A stretch of 64,000 nt of DNA. Origin: Batkoa obscura. Taxonomy: Eukaryota > Entomophthoromycota > Entomophthoromycetes > Entomophthorales > Batkoaceae. The translations under genes and the position numbers were made by a program. The DNA lies in the NCBI GenBank assembly GCA_030770535.1, contig JASVEC010000003.1, positions 434,001 through 498,000 of the forward strand. The letters are read 5' to 3'. Of this stretch, positions 45,647 to 56,726 are shown piece by piece; position 1 is the first letter of the stretch, and each line of letters begins with the position of its first letter. A model generated the notes under the pieces. That model was not told where the DNA came from. It worked only from the letters and a program-made list of their open reading frames with translations, and did no database searches.

Positions 45647-46813
45647 TTAAACAATATTATTGTAAGCTAAAAGATTAACTGTATCTGGTTTGTTTTTCTT
45701 GATAGCACCTTTTGTTGCAGTTTTTAAAATCTTTTGGGTTATTTGTGAATTAGTTAAAATTTCTTTTGAAAGATAATAAGCAGCAAGCCCAGCAACATGT
45801 GGCGTAGACATAGAAGTACCAGAAAGGGTATCCGTTTTACCATCATTGTAAGTAGAAACTATAAGTGAACCGGGGGCAAATATATCGACACATTTACCAG
45901 TATTTGAGAGGCTCCATACATCATCATTGGCGGTCGATGCAGCTACAGTTATAGCATTAGGAGAAGAGGCGGGTGACTTAGTACATGCGTCTCTACTATC
46001 ATTACCAGCAGAAACAACAACCACAAATCCTTGTTGATAAGCAGTTTCAACAGCTGAATTAACAGATTCTGAAACAGGGCCACCAAGGGACATACTAATA
46101 ACATTACCTTTTGCACCCCTTTTATCACCAACAACCCAGTTTATAGCAGAAATAATATTAGCAAAGTTACCATTACCATTATTATCAAAGACTTTAACGG
46201 CTACTAAACTTACTTTTTTTGCTACTCCATAAGTTTTTGACCCTACAGTACCAGCACAATGAGTACCATGACCAAGACCATCTCCATCATCATCAATGTC
46301 CGTAGTAAATCTTGCACCAAATTTAGCTCTTCCTTCAAACTCTGGGTGAGTTATTAAAATACCAGTATCAATGACATAAACAGTTACGCCTTCACCATTT
46401 CCATCATAAGTGTAAGTAAATGTATTAGTAAAATTACGTTGAGAAATGCGAGATATACCCCACGGGGCATTTGTTTGAACGGAATCCAATTTAACTTTGG
46501 CATTTTTTTCAACAAAAGCAACATCACTTAGGTTACGAACCTTTTGCAATACATTTTCAGTCAAATACGCACTGTACGATTTTCCAATATGATTATAAAC
46601 ATCTTGGATCTTATTTATACTATTACGCTCAGTAAATAAGGACCTGACATAATTAACATGAGCATCTAAACTGGATCTTGTATTTGGTTTAAGATTGATA
46701 ATATAGCTTTGATCAACTATATTACCATCAGCAGGGGAATGAAGGGGAGCAAGATTAGCCAAAACGATGGACTTTAGAAATAAAATACTTGTTATAAAAA
46801 TAGTAGATCTCAT
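45647..46813 (-). CDS. Secreted subtilisin-like serine protease (proteinase K type, S8A)
   Basis: Intronless, 388 residues. Signal peptide 1-19, inhibitor-I9-type propeptide about 34-110 (SYIINLKPN...VAFVEKNAKVKL), mature enzyme from about 116 (APWGISRIS). The catalytic triad is complete: Asp149 in VYVIDTG, His182 in GHGTHCAG, Ser334 in GTSMSTPHVAG, with the oxyanion Asn271 in SAGND. Cys residues near 186, 277 and 308 resemble the proteinase K disulfide set. It is a broad-specificity extracellular endopeptidase. Such proteases are expanded in insect-associated and saprotrophic fungi. The gene is notably more GC-rich than its flanks. Confidence 0.95.
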   Translation of the reverse strand: MRSTIFITSILFLKSIVLANLAPLHSPADGNIVDQSYIINLKPNTRSSLDAHVNYVRSLFTERNSINKIQDVYNHIGKSYSAYLTENVLQKVRNLSDVAFVEKNAKVKLDSVQTNAPWGISRISQRNFTNTFTYTYDGNGEGVTVYVIDTGILITHPEFEGRAKFGARFTTDIDDDGDGLGHGTHCAGTVGSKTYGVAKKVSLVAVKVFDNNGNGNFANIISAINWVVGDKRGAKGNVISMSLGGPVSESVNSAVETAYQQGFVVVVSAGNDSRDACTKSPASSPNAITVAASTANDDVWSLSNTGKCVDIFAPGSLIVSTYNDGKTDTLSGTSMSTPHVAGLAAYYLSKEILTNSQITQKILKTATKGAIKKNKPDTVNLLAYNNIV

Positions 46814-47222
46814 TTTAAATTTATTTGTTTATTACTTAACCTTTCTTTATCTCTTTTATATCATTCTTTTCCCATCGTTTTTTTATAATAGTTTAATTTA
46901 AAATCATTTAGTTGACTAGTGTCAAATGATGCTCTAGTAATTACTTAATATAGCTCTGAACTTCACCATATGATGGACCAAATGTTACTTATTTACATTA
47001 ATAAAACTTATTAAGCTATTGGATTGGACTAAATTTACTAAAAAAAACTAGACAGTGACGCTATCCTTTGGTGTTATTATACCATTTTTCTCTTAACATT
47101 CATATTAAATAAAGCTTACACAGAAACACACCCAACAAGAATAAAGTAGTTTGGTTTTCCTGTTAACATCACTGTTTTTAAATTTGGATATCTTATCAAA
47201 ATTTTAATAAAAAGGAGAAAAT
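46814..47222. other. Intergenic between subtilisin and tRNA-Val
   Basis: AT-rich, no repeat copy or coherent frame. It includes the presumed subtilisin promoter. Confidence 0.5.
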
Positions 47223-47295
47223 GTTTCCGTCCAGATTCGAACTGGAGACCTTCTGTGTGTTAGACAGATGTGATAACCAACTACACCACGGAAAC
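47223..47295 (-). tRNA. tRNA-Val (AAC)
   Basis: 73-nt cloverleaf on the minus strand: acceptor GTTTCCG/CGGAAAC perfectly paired, box A TGGTGTAGTTGG, anticodon loop CTAACAC (anticodon AAC), T arm TCCAG-TTCGAAT-CTGGA. No intron. Confidence 0.95.
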
Positions 47296-47608
47296 TGTGA
47301 TTTCATAATAATACTTAGTGAATTAAATATTTAATTACATGTACTGTATGAATTTGATAACAGTAACAGTTTGTTTTATTTGTGTTTGAATGATTGATTG
47401 TTCAAATTTTCGGATAATTCCACTTTATCATTCCGAGTTTTCAAAGTATTGTTACATCGGGATCCTTTATCCAATTCGATTAAATAAGGGTGAGACCGAA
47501 ATGAATAAAAACAAACTTACTTTTATTTCATCAACAGTAGTAAAATCGAAATAAAGGTCTAATTGAAATCAGTATAGATAGAAAGGAGCAAGTTTACCAA
47601 ACAAAACT
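47296..47608. other. Intergenic
   Basis: About 310 bp without gene or known repeat. The stretch around 47440-47510 is less AT-rich but shows no RNA signature. Confidence 0.45.
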
Positions 47609-49681
47609 TTATAAAAAAGAAAAGGGTTTATCAAATGAAGATTTATCGAAAGGGGGTCTTTCAAATAGAGGTTTATCAAAAGAGACGGTAAGTGGGTTAC
47701 CAAAACCTGAAGAGAACCCTAAATAATAAACAAACCAGGGAATAACGTAGGTCATATTGAATTTAACTGCATAATCAATTGCATTGAATCCATCCGAATC
47801 TCTTTTGTTAAAATAATGCATAGGCAGCACATCTTTCAAATATTTGTAGTTGACTCTACCATCATCGTAAGGGGTAACAGCTCTATTAGTTAACACCATA
47901 TGGCTTGAAAAAGGGAAAGCGTAATTTATTTTGTTAGAATATATTTTTAAAATATGTATTAGTATAATTAGAACTTGATCTTGTAAATTCATTTTTGCTG
48001 CTAATACTAACAATGTTTCAGAGCTTAAATCATATTCTTTGACAACGTTATTATTAATAATATTCATGGGTTTAAATAAAGAATTTGTTTTACTACGTGT
48101 GATTAAATTACAGTGGTTATATAATACATTTGAGAACCTTAAATTATAATAATTTAATGCTGCAACAAGAGTAGCTGGATCTTTAGATACTAATGCAAAC
48201 CTTGTGACAATCCAAGCTAGTCTACGATGATGGGGTGGTAATATTTTTGAAATTAAAGTATTGAATAAATTTTGGTTATAAAAATATAATCTAAAAAATC
48301 TTTCACTGATTTCTCTACTATCCATTCTTCCGGTTAATGTTATTATGTTCGAAGTTGAATAATTGTCATTAATAAACTTTAAATTTGTTGGATCTGGAAC
48401 AAAACTTAATGGCCTTGGCTTATCATTTTCGTTACATAATATATTACTATTGACTGAAAAATAAGAAGCAACTAGTTGATTGAATTTTTCTTTTTCTCCT
48501 TCTTCGTCATTTGGTAATTCTTTGTCAATCAATTTTTCAAACATCCTAATAAAAAACGTTTGATTTCGTCTATATGCTATTTCTAATGGTGTACATTTAT
48601 ATTGATAATCTCTATGTAACAATTGTTTACGATCATGATTTAAACATTGATAAATGATATTTGGACATGTTATCCCATAATATGCCGCAATCCATAATGG
48701 ACTCTGTTTATATTTATTTGGATATATACTTTTTTTACTGAATTCCATAACATAATGGTAACGCAATCTATTACATAACCTATCTAACTCTTGGAACTCT
48801 TTCAAGTCTTGAAATTTGAGTGGCACCCCAATGCTTTGTATAGAATAACAATCTTTATATACTTTTGAATACCTTTTATTCAAATATCTTGTATTCAAAG
48901 CATAAATAATTTTAACTCCACAACTGTGGCACTTATAAATTAATTCTTGAAATGAATCTAATAAATCTTATAATTAAAATATAAATAAAGTATATTGGAA
49001 CAAAACAAAATAACTCACAATCTTGATAAATTGCTTTCACATCAATTGGAAGGATAACGCAACAAAGTTGCTTCAAAGTAGCTTTCCTTGCAATATTGAT
49101 ATGTCCAAATTGCAATGTAGGTTCTTCCTATTTAAGATTAGTTATATTTTTTTTAACTATACATAGATATTACTTTCTTAACTTCAGTTATTATTTCTTC
49201 ATCATCTATAAATTCATTATCATTTACTCTTTTATCATCGCTTCCTTTTTTATTATCATTTGCCTTCTTGTCACCGTTAGCTTTCTTATCTTTTACTTTT
49301 TTATCACTTGCTTTCCTTTCATTTCCTTTCTTATCACTATTTATTTTCTTATCATTATCATCTTTTGGCTCCTCATCCAATTTTGGAAGCTTAGCGTCAA
49401 CTGCTTTTAAAAACTCGTCGGCTAATCTATGAATTTCCGGAACTACAGTTTGCGTTACATAACTAATACTGAATTGAACAAATAACACTAAAATAACAAT
49501 AGTATACTTACAACTCTGGTACATCCCTTCTATCTTTCAAACGCATCATGTTCCGATTTGATTGAATCAAGCTAATGAATTTAAGATAACTCTGACTACT
49601 CTTTATGTCTTCTTCTTTCTTATCAACTTCATTATCCACCTCTTTTTCTTTTATTGAGTTCTTTTTGTTCCTTTTACCCAT
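47609..49681 (-). CDS. Orphan protein with Lys/Asp-rich tract and ankyrin-like C-terminal half
   Basis: Four exons, 49681-49512, 49468-49183, 49127-49019 and 48957-47609, join in frame to 637 residues (start MGKRNKKNSIKEKEVDNEVD). Residues ~90-150 are a low-complexity Lys/Asp/Asn repeat (DKKxNxDKKxxD units). A CHSCG pair at the exon-4 start may bind metal. The large last exon has ankyrin-like signatures (SPLWIAAYYG, TPLEIAYRRNQ, ETLLVLAAKMN, GFNAIDYAVKFN) spaced as imperfect repeats. The very end repeats short FDKP/FDKS units. The 3' splice site of intron 3 was picked as the TTAG before ATTCATTTC because the two later AGs give a stop or a wrong frame. Function unknown. Confidence 0.72.
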
Positions 49682-51242
49682 TCTATATTTTCAAAATTAA
49701 ATCAATCTTTTGTTTTATTTTCCCAATTACAATGGGATTGTTTTTGAAAAAATGTTGTTATTATTGGCTCTTTAATCTCTTAAAAAATAAAGACTTTTTA
49801 AACAAGTATTCATTTGATAAAGTTAAATATAGTGAATCGTCACCACCTTCCTGATATAAAAATAGAATATTAAATATACTAAAGAAGTATAATGACATCA
49901 AAAAGCATTCAAAAAATTACTTTATGATAAAAAAATAGTTAAACTTAAAAATAAAATAATAAATGTTATATAAAAAAAGATATATGACAATTTTAATGAT
50001 AAATTTAAAAAGTAACATATTAAAATAACTGTTTTACAACAATTAAGCCATCATATTAATCACAGTTACCTTAAAGTCACCAATAAATAATTAAAAGCCC
50101 CCCTTTTATTGTTTAGCCGCATTCTGTACTATCTTGCCTCCATGGTAACTTTAACATTATCTTTATACCTTTTTTATTGTTCACAATTGCCTATACGTTC
50201 CTTATACAACTTCATAAAGAAGTCTTAGTTTTTAAAATCCAAGATAATAAATGGAGATGTCTTTTCACTCCAACATTTAACTAATATTCTTTTTAAACTC
50301 AACATTACATACGACACTCATATTATAAGTTTTTTTACCCATTTATTGCCACAGCTCAATTAATATAAATTAATTACAGATTTATAACTATGCTATTCTT
50401 ATTTCATATTTTTTATAAATAGAATGTATTAATTTGTTCAATTATTTTAAATAGTGCTATTAAATAATTTTTAACATTAGAATCAGTGTTCATCAAAGGC
50501 CTCCCTTAAAAATTGTTATTATATCAAAACAATTTTCCAGATAAATTTTATAATTACTTTAAATATCTCTTTACTGCTGTATAATACATAGTTTAGGCGT
50601 AATTTGTTGTATTTAATAACTGAATGTTCCATTTGTATCATTTTAATTTAGTTAAATAAAAATCATTTAAATGAGTAAAAAACTATAAAATTAATTTATA
50701 AACTAAAGCTTTTATATTAAATTTATTACTATTTAGCCTATTAGAAAAAGAAAGTATATCAATGTTTTAATTTTAAATCATAATTTATATAAATAAATAT
50801 GTTTTTTATATTACTATTTATGCTAAATAGTTGAGATGAAATTTTGATTTTATATAAATATATTTCTATTTAATTTGATTTATCAATTTTAGAACTTGAA
50901 TAATTTAGCCACTTTATTAATAAATTTTTTCAACTATTTTCCGTTTGGTTGGGTTGATTTTTTTTGGGATTTCATATTTTTGACTTCAAATTATTCCAAT
51001 TGTGAGTCAAGGATAAACTTTAAAACTTGACCAATTACCAATCAAGTATTTTAAAAGAATGTATAGTATAATTTATGAATATTCCCAGACATCAAAAAAC
51101 AGTCACTCTAGAAAAATACTCCACAAAGAAATTAAATTATGATATTGTATAAATTATCTTTAATTAAAATATGTACAATTGAAGAAATTTAATTAGCAAG
51201 TTAAATAATATTAAAATTACACTAAAGTAAAGCAATTAGCAA
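49682..51242. other. Gene-free stretch
   Basis: 1.5 kb of AT-rich DNA with no frame, RNA gene or repeat copy that I can support. The region right of ~50930 probably contains the 3' UTR of the zinc-finger gene on the minus strand. Confidence 0.5.
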
Positions 51243-52178
51243 TTAAAGAGCCTTATGGATTACTTTGACATGACGCGTAAGATCATGCTTTCTAGAAAAC
51301 CGACGAGAACATATATGACATTGAAACTGCTTGATACGAACTGGGTTATGGATTTCCAAATGCGCCTTCATATTATAAAGTCTACTAAACTTTTTCTCAC
51401 ATCCAGGATGAGAACATGGGATAATCTTAGGCAATGGTCCACTTCTCTTACGAGTTGTACTAGTAGGGCTGGAAGCGATTTGATTAAATTTTTTGTTATA
51501 ATCATTACTATGAGGCTGTTCGTTATGAAGCTTCTGTGGAATAGGTAGGATAGGCTCTTTTATCATGGGGATTGTATTGGTTAATCCAGGGTAACTAGCA
51601 GGCTGCATCACTTGGTATGGGTTCATGAATATGCTTTGGGAATAGAACTGAGATGATTGACTCATTCCATTATAGCTATTGATGAGCGGTAAATTATATG
51701 GAGCGTTAACATCATAATTCAGCGATCTTGATGGCATATTATTCATCTCAAAACCTCGATTTATGTTTTGTGGTGAATGCTGATTATCAAGGACAGGGGT
51801 AGGGACCGATAGAGTTGATTTCAAGTTATGGTTAATATCATAATCTGAGTGAATAGGTGGGGATATCTCTTCCGTTTTAACTTCGTTTTGTACACTATTA
51901 GAATATTGATGGGATATTTGCTTATCATTATTGTTCACGTACCCAGGCAAATAATGTGGATACATTTGGTTCAAATTATCAGCATATATGTTGTAACCTA
52001 AATTTTGGATATTTTGGGTTGGATACACTGTATAATTATCTTTGTTGTATGTTGACTCTAAATCCTGTGGATTACTATTATCTCTTTGACTTGTATGATT
52101 GTCCAATTTGTATTCAGGGTTGTGAGTATAATATGATCTGTTTATGTTATGACTGTATGTTAATAAGCTATCAGGCAT
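51243..52178 (-). CDS. C2H2 zinc-finger transcription factor (two C-terminal fingers)
   Basis: Intronless, 311 residues. The N-terminal 240 residues are Asn/Ser/Pro/Tyr-rich and disordered. Two adjacent C2H2 fingers sit at the very C-terminus, about 254-277 (CSHPGCEKKFSRLYNMKAHL) and 285-308 (FQCHICSRRFSRKHDLTRHV). The FSRLYNMKxH / FSRKHDLxRHxxxxH pairing is the type found in fungal Crz1/Ace2-like regulators, but a two-finger block is too short to choose an orthologue. A basic KKRSGPLPKI-like stretch before finger 1 may serve nuclear import. The first ATG is used. Confidence 0.85.
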   Translation of the reverse strand: MPDSLLTYSHNINRSYYTHNPEYKLDNHTSQRDNSNPQDLESTYNKDNYTVYPTQNIQNLGYNIYADNLNQMYPHYLPGYVNNNDKQISHQYSNSVQNEVKTEEISPPIHSDYDINHNLKSTLSVPTPVLDNQHSPQNINRGFEMNNMPSRSLNYDVNAPYNLPLINSYNGMSQSSQFYSQSIFMNPYQVMQPASYPGLTNTIPMIKEPILPIPQKLHNEQPHSNDYNKKFNQIASSPTSTTRKRSGPLPKIIPCSHPGCEKKFSRLYNMKAHLEIHNPVRIKQFQCHICSRRFSRKHDLTRHVKVIHKAL

Positions 52179-54011
52179 ATTTAGTTGCTTGATGTAGGAT
52201 GATTACTAATCGATGTGGATTCGATTTAAAAAAATATAAAAAGAAAAATGATTATTCCCTTTCTTTGCTTAGCTTTTTATACTAAAATTTATCCATTGAC
52301 TCGACAAATCATTCGATAAGATTTTATAAATTAGTAAAAAGATGTTGGATGATTTCTCAATGACAAAGCTGAGCAGTTTTGTAAATTATGAAATCATTAC
52401 AAATCAAATTGATTTAATTGGGTAATAGTTTATAAATACATCCAATGTTATTTTTAAAAATATTTTGATTTGAAGTGATAAAAATAAAGTTGCCTAATAA
52501 ATAGAACATGTAACATTCCAATAACTAAAGGATTAAGTTCTAAAAAAATAGAATTTTTAGTTTCACTTCGGATCAACTTCGCATTTTTATTAATTTAAAA
52601 ATATTTAAAGTTAGTAAACAAAAATATAAAAAATTAGCCTAAAACTTATTAATTATAATAAAATATTTAATATTTAGTTAACCTCATCATTCAGCATTTC
52701 AAAGCCACTATTTAGACACTATAAAGTTTAATTTTGATTTCAATAGATTTTAATATATTAAATCAATCAATTGATTAGATACTTTAATGTATTTCTTCAA
52801 CTGATTATTTTTTAAGTTGTAGTTTTAACTTTTTGTGACAATTTTTTGGGAATCTGGTCCTTTTGGGGAACTCAATTATTCCGCTTTTTTACTTCCACCC
52901 TCAGTTTCTAATTTGAACTTTCCTTTTAGTCTTTTTACCTTTAATTGGCCATTAGCTATGGCGTCACAATCTCCCTTATTTCATAAAATATGGTAATTTA
53001 GTATCAGAAATTAAAAATTTAATAAAAAAACGACTATTTAATATTACATGTAAACTGTTTTACTATATATGAGAAATATCTTGTTTCTTTAATACAGATA
53101 AAAAATAATACATAACCCTTGGCTTATTAAAAATAACTAATTTAAGATCTAAAATGAAATAAATTAATTTATATATTTTTATATTATATTAATAAAACAT
53201 TATCCCTATTTTATCTAATATATTATAAAGAACAATTCAATAAATATTTATAAATAATGTTAAAAAATTGTTATCTAAAATAAGTAAAAGATTTGATAAT
53301 CAATATCTCGAGCTAAATCGCAAGATAATGTCAATAATAAAAAAGTAGGATTGTGAAGTTTTTATCCTTTTTTAAAAGTTAACTTTTCATTATTTTTATT
53401 TTTATTAATATATAAACTACAGTACAAGTCAAAAGATAGCTCTTATATTTACTCAATACCCCCAATTTTTATAACTTAAAATAGTAGATGTTTAAATGAA
53501 TACCGGTTAAATAATAACATAGCTTGAAACCATTTAGTCTTTAACGGGTAAGTGTTAACATTAAATTTGGAAAATCAAATTGATATGACTTAACCTGTTT
53601 GGAAATCATCTTACATAGTTTAATGTTGATATTTGAGGCTTTAAAGTAATCGTAAGATATTTCCGTTTAGTCAATTTCCCGTTGAGAATTAAATATTGGA
53701 AATTTGAGTTTGCTTCGAAATTCTAACTGAAGGTTTATAGTGAGGCTGGTCATTAGTTATAGGGTGGAGCTCATTAAAATTATAGCAAAAGTAAGATGAA
53801 AATATCAAAAGAAATTGTGTCAACTTTTTAATACTAATGCTATTAAAATAATTCAAACATACTTTTTCTTACATAACTTGAGAACGTTGGAAACTAAACG
53901 TGTCAACTATTTAGCTTTTTAATTACTTAATATATTTAGTCTATGATGCCTTCAAGCTGTATAACAGAAATTGTGTTTAAATTATTTCATGACTACAAGA
54001 TGATTTATTAT
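52179..54011. other. Gene-free stretch
   Basis: 1.8 kb upstream of the zinc-finger gene. No open frame, tRNA or family repeat was recognised. It is unusually long for a promoter region in this window. Confidence 0.5.
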
Positions 54012-54105
54012 ATGAAAGTGTTTCGGTTTTATTTGTTTCCATTTATTAAGCGCTATTGACTGGAAAATTAGCAAAATTATACAAAATAGATGTTCCTATA
54101 TAATG
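54012..54105 (+). mobile_element. Palindromic MITE, strongly decayed copy
   Basis: TATATGAAAGTGTTTCGGTTTT, CCATTTATTAAGCGCTATTGACTGGAAAATTAG and ATAGATGTTCCTATATA keep the order and core of the family, with many changes and small gaps. One of the oldest copies. Confidence 0.65.
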
Positions 54106-54321
54106 TTTTTGAAATTTTATGTTACATAGAAAGCGAACAAAATAGTAAGAAATTATTTGTAGTGATATTAGGACATCCATAGAAATTTGATTGTCAATGG
54201 TATAATCAATAAATAAAAGATAAGGAATTATAGATTAAAAACCAAACATGTTGATATTTATTGAAATATTATCTTTGAAACTTGAATTTTATTATTTAAT
54301 AAAAAAAAAGTAAAAAGAAGA

Positions 54322-54393
54322 CTCTCGAGCGGGGAATTGAACCCCGGTCTCCCGCGTGACAGGCGGGGATACTCACCACTATACTACCCGAGA
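54322..54393 (-). tRNA. tRNA-Asp (GTC)
   Basis: 72-nt cloverleaf on the minus strand: acceptor TCTCGGG/CTCGAGA, box A TAGTATAGTGGT, anticodon arm CCCGC-CTGTCAC-GCGGG (anticodon GTC), T arm CGGGG-TTCAATT-CCCCG, discriminator G. No intron. Confidence 0.95.
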
Positions 54394-54609
54394 CTTTCTA
54401 TTTGCTTAATTTAACACTAATAAATTATATAAATTAAAAATTATTGAAAAAAGTAAGCTGATTACTCTACTATTGTGTCATTCATTGATTGACTTCTAAG
54501 TATACATGAATTCAAAATTTACTGGTTAATTTTTTAAAAAAAATCGAAGGTAAAATAAGTACAAGAATAAACTAGGTCAAATTTCATTAATGATTAATAG
54601 ATAAAAATA

Positions 54610-55306
54610 ATGAGCCAAAATAATCCACAACAATTATGGCAATGGTTTCAAGCAGTTGATACTGATAAATCTGGTCAACTTACAGCCGAAGAATTACAAA
54701 AAGCATTAATCAATGGTAATTTTATATAATTTAATTAAAGAACTTTGAGTTTTTTAAAATCGATCTTTTTAATCAGGTGATTGGTCCCCATTTAACATTG
54801 AAACTGTACGATTAATGGTGAATATGTTTGATCAAGATCAAAGTGGTACCATCGGATTTAATGAGTTTCAAGGGCTTTGGCAATATATTGAGCAATGGAA
54901 ACAATGCTTTCAATCTTTTGATAGGGATCGTTCAGGTACCATTGATAAACAAGAGTTATCAATGGCTTTACGCACCTTTGGTTATAATTTATCAGAACGT
55001 TTTGTTGGCCTCCTAATTAAAAAATTTGACCGTAAATCAAAAGGTGACATCACCTTTGACAACTTTATTCAAGTAAGGAACTGTTTTTATTGATTTAATT
55101 GCTTTTTTGGGTTTGTTATTTATTGCTTTTTTAGGTTTGTGTTACTATTAAAATGTTAACAGACTCTTTCCGTCGTTTTGATACAGATTCGGATGGTGTT
55201 ATTCAAATTCGTTATGAAGATGTAAATAATTTTACTATTTATTTTAACTCAATTTTTAACTACTATTATTATTTAGTTCCTCGAATTAGTAATTACTTCC
55301 AAATAA
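54610..55306 (+). CDS. Penta-EF-hand calcium-binding protein (ALG-2/Pef1 family)
   Basis: Four exons, 54610-54715, 54777-55072, 55135-55221 and 55277-55306, give 172 residues. The EF loops DTDKSGQLTAEE (19-30), DQDQSGTIGFNE (54-65) and DRDRSGTIDKQE (84-95) are good Ca2+ sites. Two degenerate loops follow (DRKSKGDITFDN and DTDSDGVIQIRY). The WQWFQAVD start and the YEDFLELVITSK end are the classical PEF frame; the ending is only recovered by splicing a last 30-bp exon, which ends the protein where ALG-2 ends. The family dimerises via EF5 and links Ca2+ to ESCRT/COPII membrane events and, in yeast Pef1, to polar growth. It lacks the long Gly/Pro-rich N-terminal extension found in many fungal relatives. 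Confidence 0.9.
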
Positions 55307-55421
55307 ATTCAACAAAAATAATAAAATACTTTAATTCTAATCAAAGTTTGTGTTTGAAATTACAATTATTTTATATTAATTATTTATTTTGTTTAATAAC
55401 AATAATACTTTATAAGATAAA

Positions 55422-56726
55422 TTACAATTTAAGTTTAGGAGTGAAGTAAGGAGTTTCTAGGTTAGAAAGAGGGGGATAGTCAGGCGGTGTTTCAAAGTCA
55501 TCATTAGTTGGTAGTTTAATTATTTTATTGTAATGTTTATTTTCATTAATTTTCCTATAATAAAAAGCTAAGCCCAATCCAACCAATCCAACAAAAACAA
55601 TAGTTCCAACAATTCCACCAATCAATGCTTTTTGATAATTTGAGTCCACTATTGTTACATTATTATTAGTATTGTTTGCTATATCTCTAGTTGGATTATT
55701 AAGTGTATTGTTTGTTGAATATACTTTAGTTAATGTATTAATATCTATAATTTGAGTTTGATCTATTCCATCATTCATACCACCGCCAAAGGAATGTATA
55801 ATGAAATTCTTATAAACAATTGTACATCCCATAGGTCTTAATTGTAAGTTTTCAATTTGTGCTTTTTGCCATTTTAATGTTATCAAGTTTAATATATAAA
55901 ATTCATTTTCTTGTTTAAAGCTATTATCGAATGCTATTAAATACATAAAATTATCGCCAAAAATGGTAGTATAAGCAGTTGATTTTGGTATATTTCCTGT
56001 TAAATTACGATTACTTAAACTAATTGTTTTATCAAATTTTATAATATCAATTGTATCTAATTCCACACGTTTACCTTCTTTATACCCTCCAATAGAGTAA
56101 ATGGTATTATTAATATAAACTGAATCGGTTCCATATTTATTATTTAACTTTGATTTTAATTTCATCCAACTTTTTCTTGTAATATTATATTGATATAAGT
56201 CATTAATCGTTTCTCTTTCCGATTGTTTATTAATTATTATACCACCAAACAAATAAGCGAAATTATTATGTTGTACTAAATTAGGTTGAATAATAGTACG
56301 AATATCTTGTTGAATACCTGGTAATTTTAAAGACTCTTTGTTTAAAATACTTAAACTCATATTTTTAATATTTAATTCATTAAAAAAACTAGTATTATTT
56401 ATATTGCCACCAAAACTTAATATCTCATCTTCATCTTTAGTTAGAATTCGACTTCCATCCCAATCAATTGTTTGATTTATTTTATTATTTATTTTCTTCC
56501 ATGGCGCTTGATTATTGTTTAATTGAATTGGCTGACTTAAATCTAAAGTATATACGTTTTTATTTAATTCCTTTTCTTTATTACTATTACTTGTAATACC
56601 ACCTAAATAATAAATTTGGTCCTTCATTAATGTACAATAACCTCCAGATAATGGCACTATTTGTGTGTTAATAATGGCCTGCCATAAAAATAAAAATAGA
56701 TAAAATTGAAATTGAATAATCGACAT
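55422..56726 (-). CDS. Kelch-repeat single-pass membrane protein
   Basis: Intronless, 434 residues. Signal peptide about 1-21 (FQFYLFLFLWQAIINTQ), then five to six kelch-type blades with the Gly-Gly/Tyr spacing (IYYLGGITSN, ILSFGGNINN, AYLFGGIII, IYSIGGYKEG, IHSFGGGMND). A transmembrane helix spans about 367-390 (LIGGIVGTIVFVGLVGLGLA). A ~44-residue cytosolic tail is rich in Pro/Tyr (FETPPDYPPL, contains a PPDY-type motif). The ectodomain is Asn-rich. The family role (adhesion, sugar oxidase-like propeller, or signalling) cannot be decided. Convergent with the PEF gene, 115 bp between stops. Confidence 0.85.
   Translation of the reverse strand: MSIIQFQFYLFLFLWQAIINTQIVPLSGGYCTLMKDQIYYLGGITSNSNKEKELNKNVYTLDLSQPIQLNNNQAPWKKINNKINQTIDWDGSRILTKDEDEILSFGGNINNTSFFNELNIKNMSLSILNKESLKLPGIQQDIRTIIQPNLVQHNNFAYLFGGIIINKQSERETINDLYQYNITRKSWMKLKSKLNNKYGTDSVYINNTIYSIGGYKEGKRVELDTIDIIKFDKTISLSNRNLTGNIPKSTAYTTIFGDNFMYLIAFDNSFKQENEFYILNLITLKWQKAQIENLQLRPMGCTIVYKNFIIHSFGGGMNDGIDQTQIIDINTLTKVYSTNNTLNNPTRDIANNTNNNVTIVDSNYQKALIGGIVGTIVFVGLVGLGLAFYYRKINENKHYNKIIKLPTNDDFETPPDYPPLSNLETPYFTPKLKL

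Noticed and set aside
49096-49410. Hydrophobic plus-strand 104-codon frame
   Set aside because: Mirror of the Lys/Asp-rich repeat of the minus-strand orphan gene; hydrophobicity is the usual antisense effect of AAR/GAY codons.
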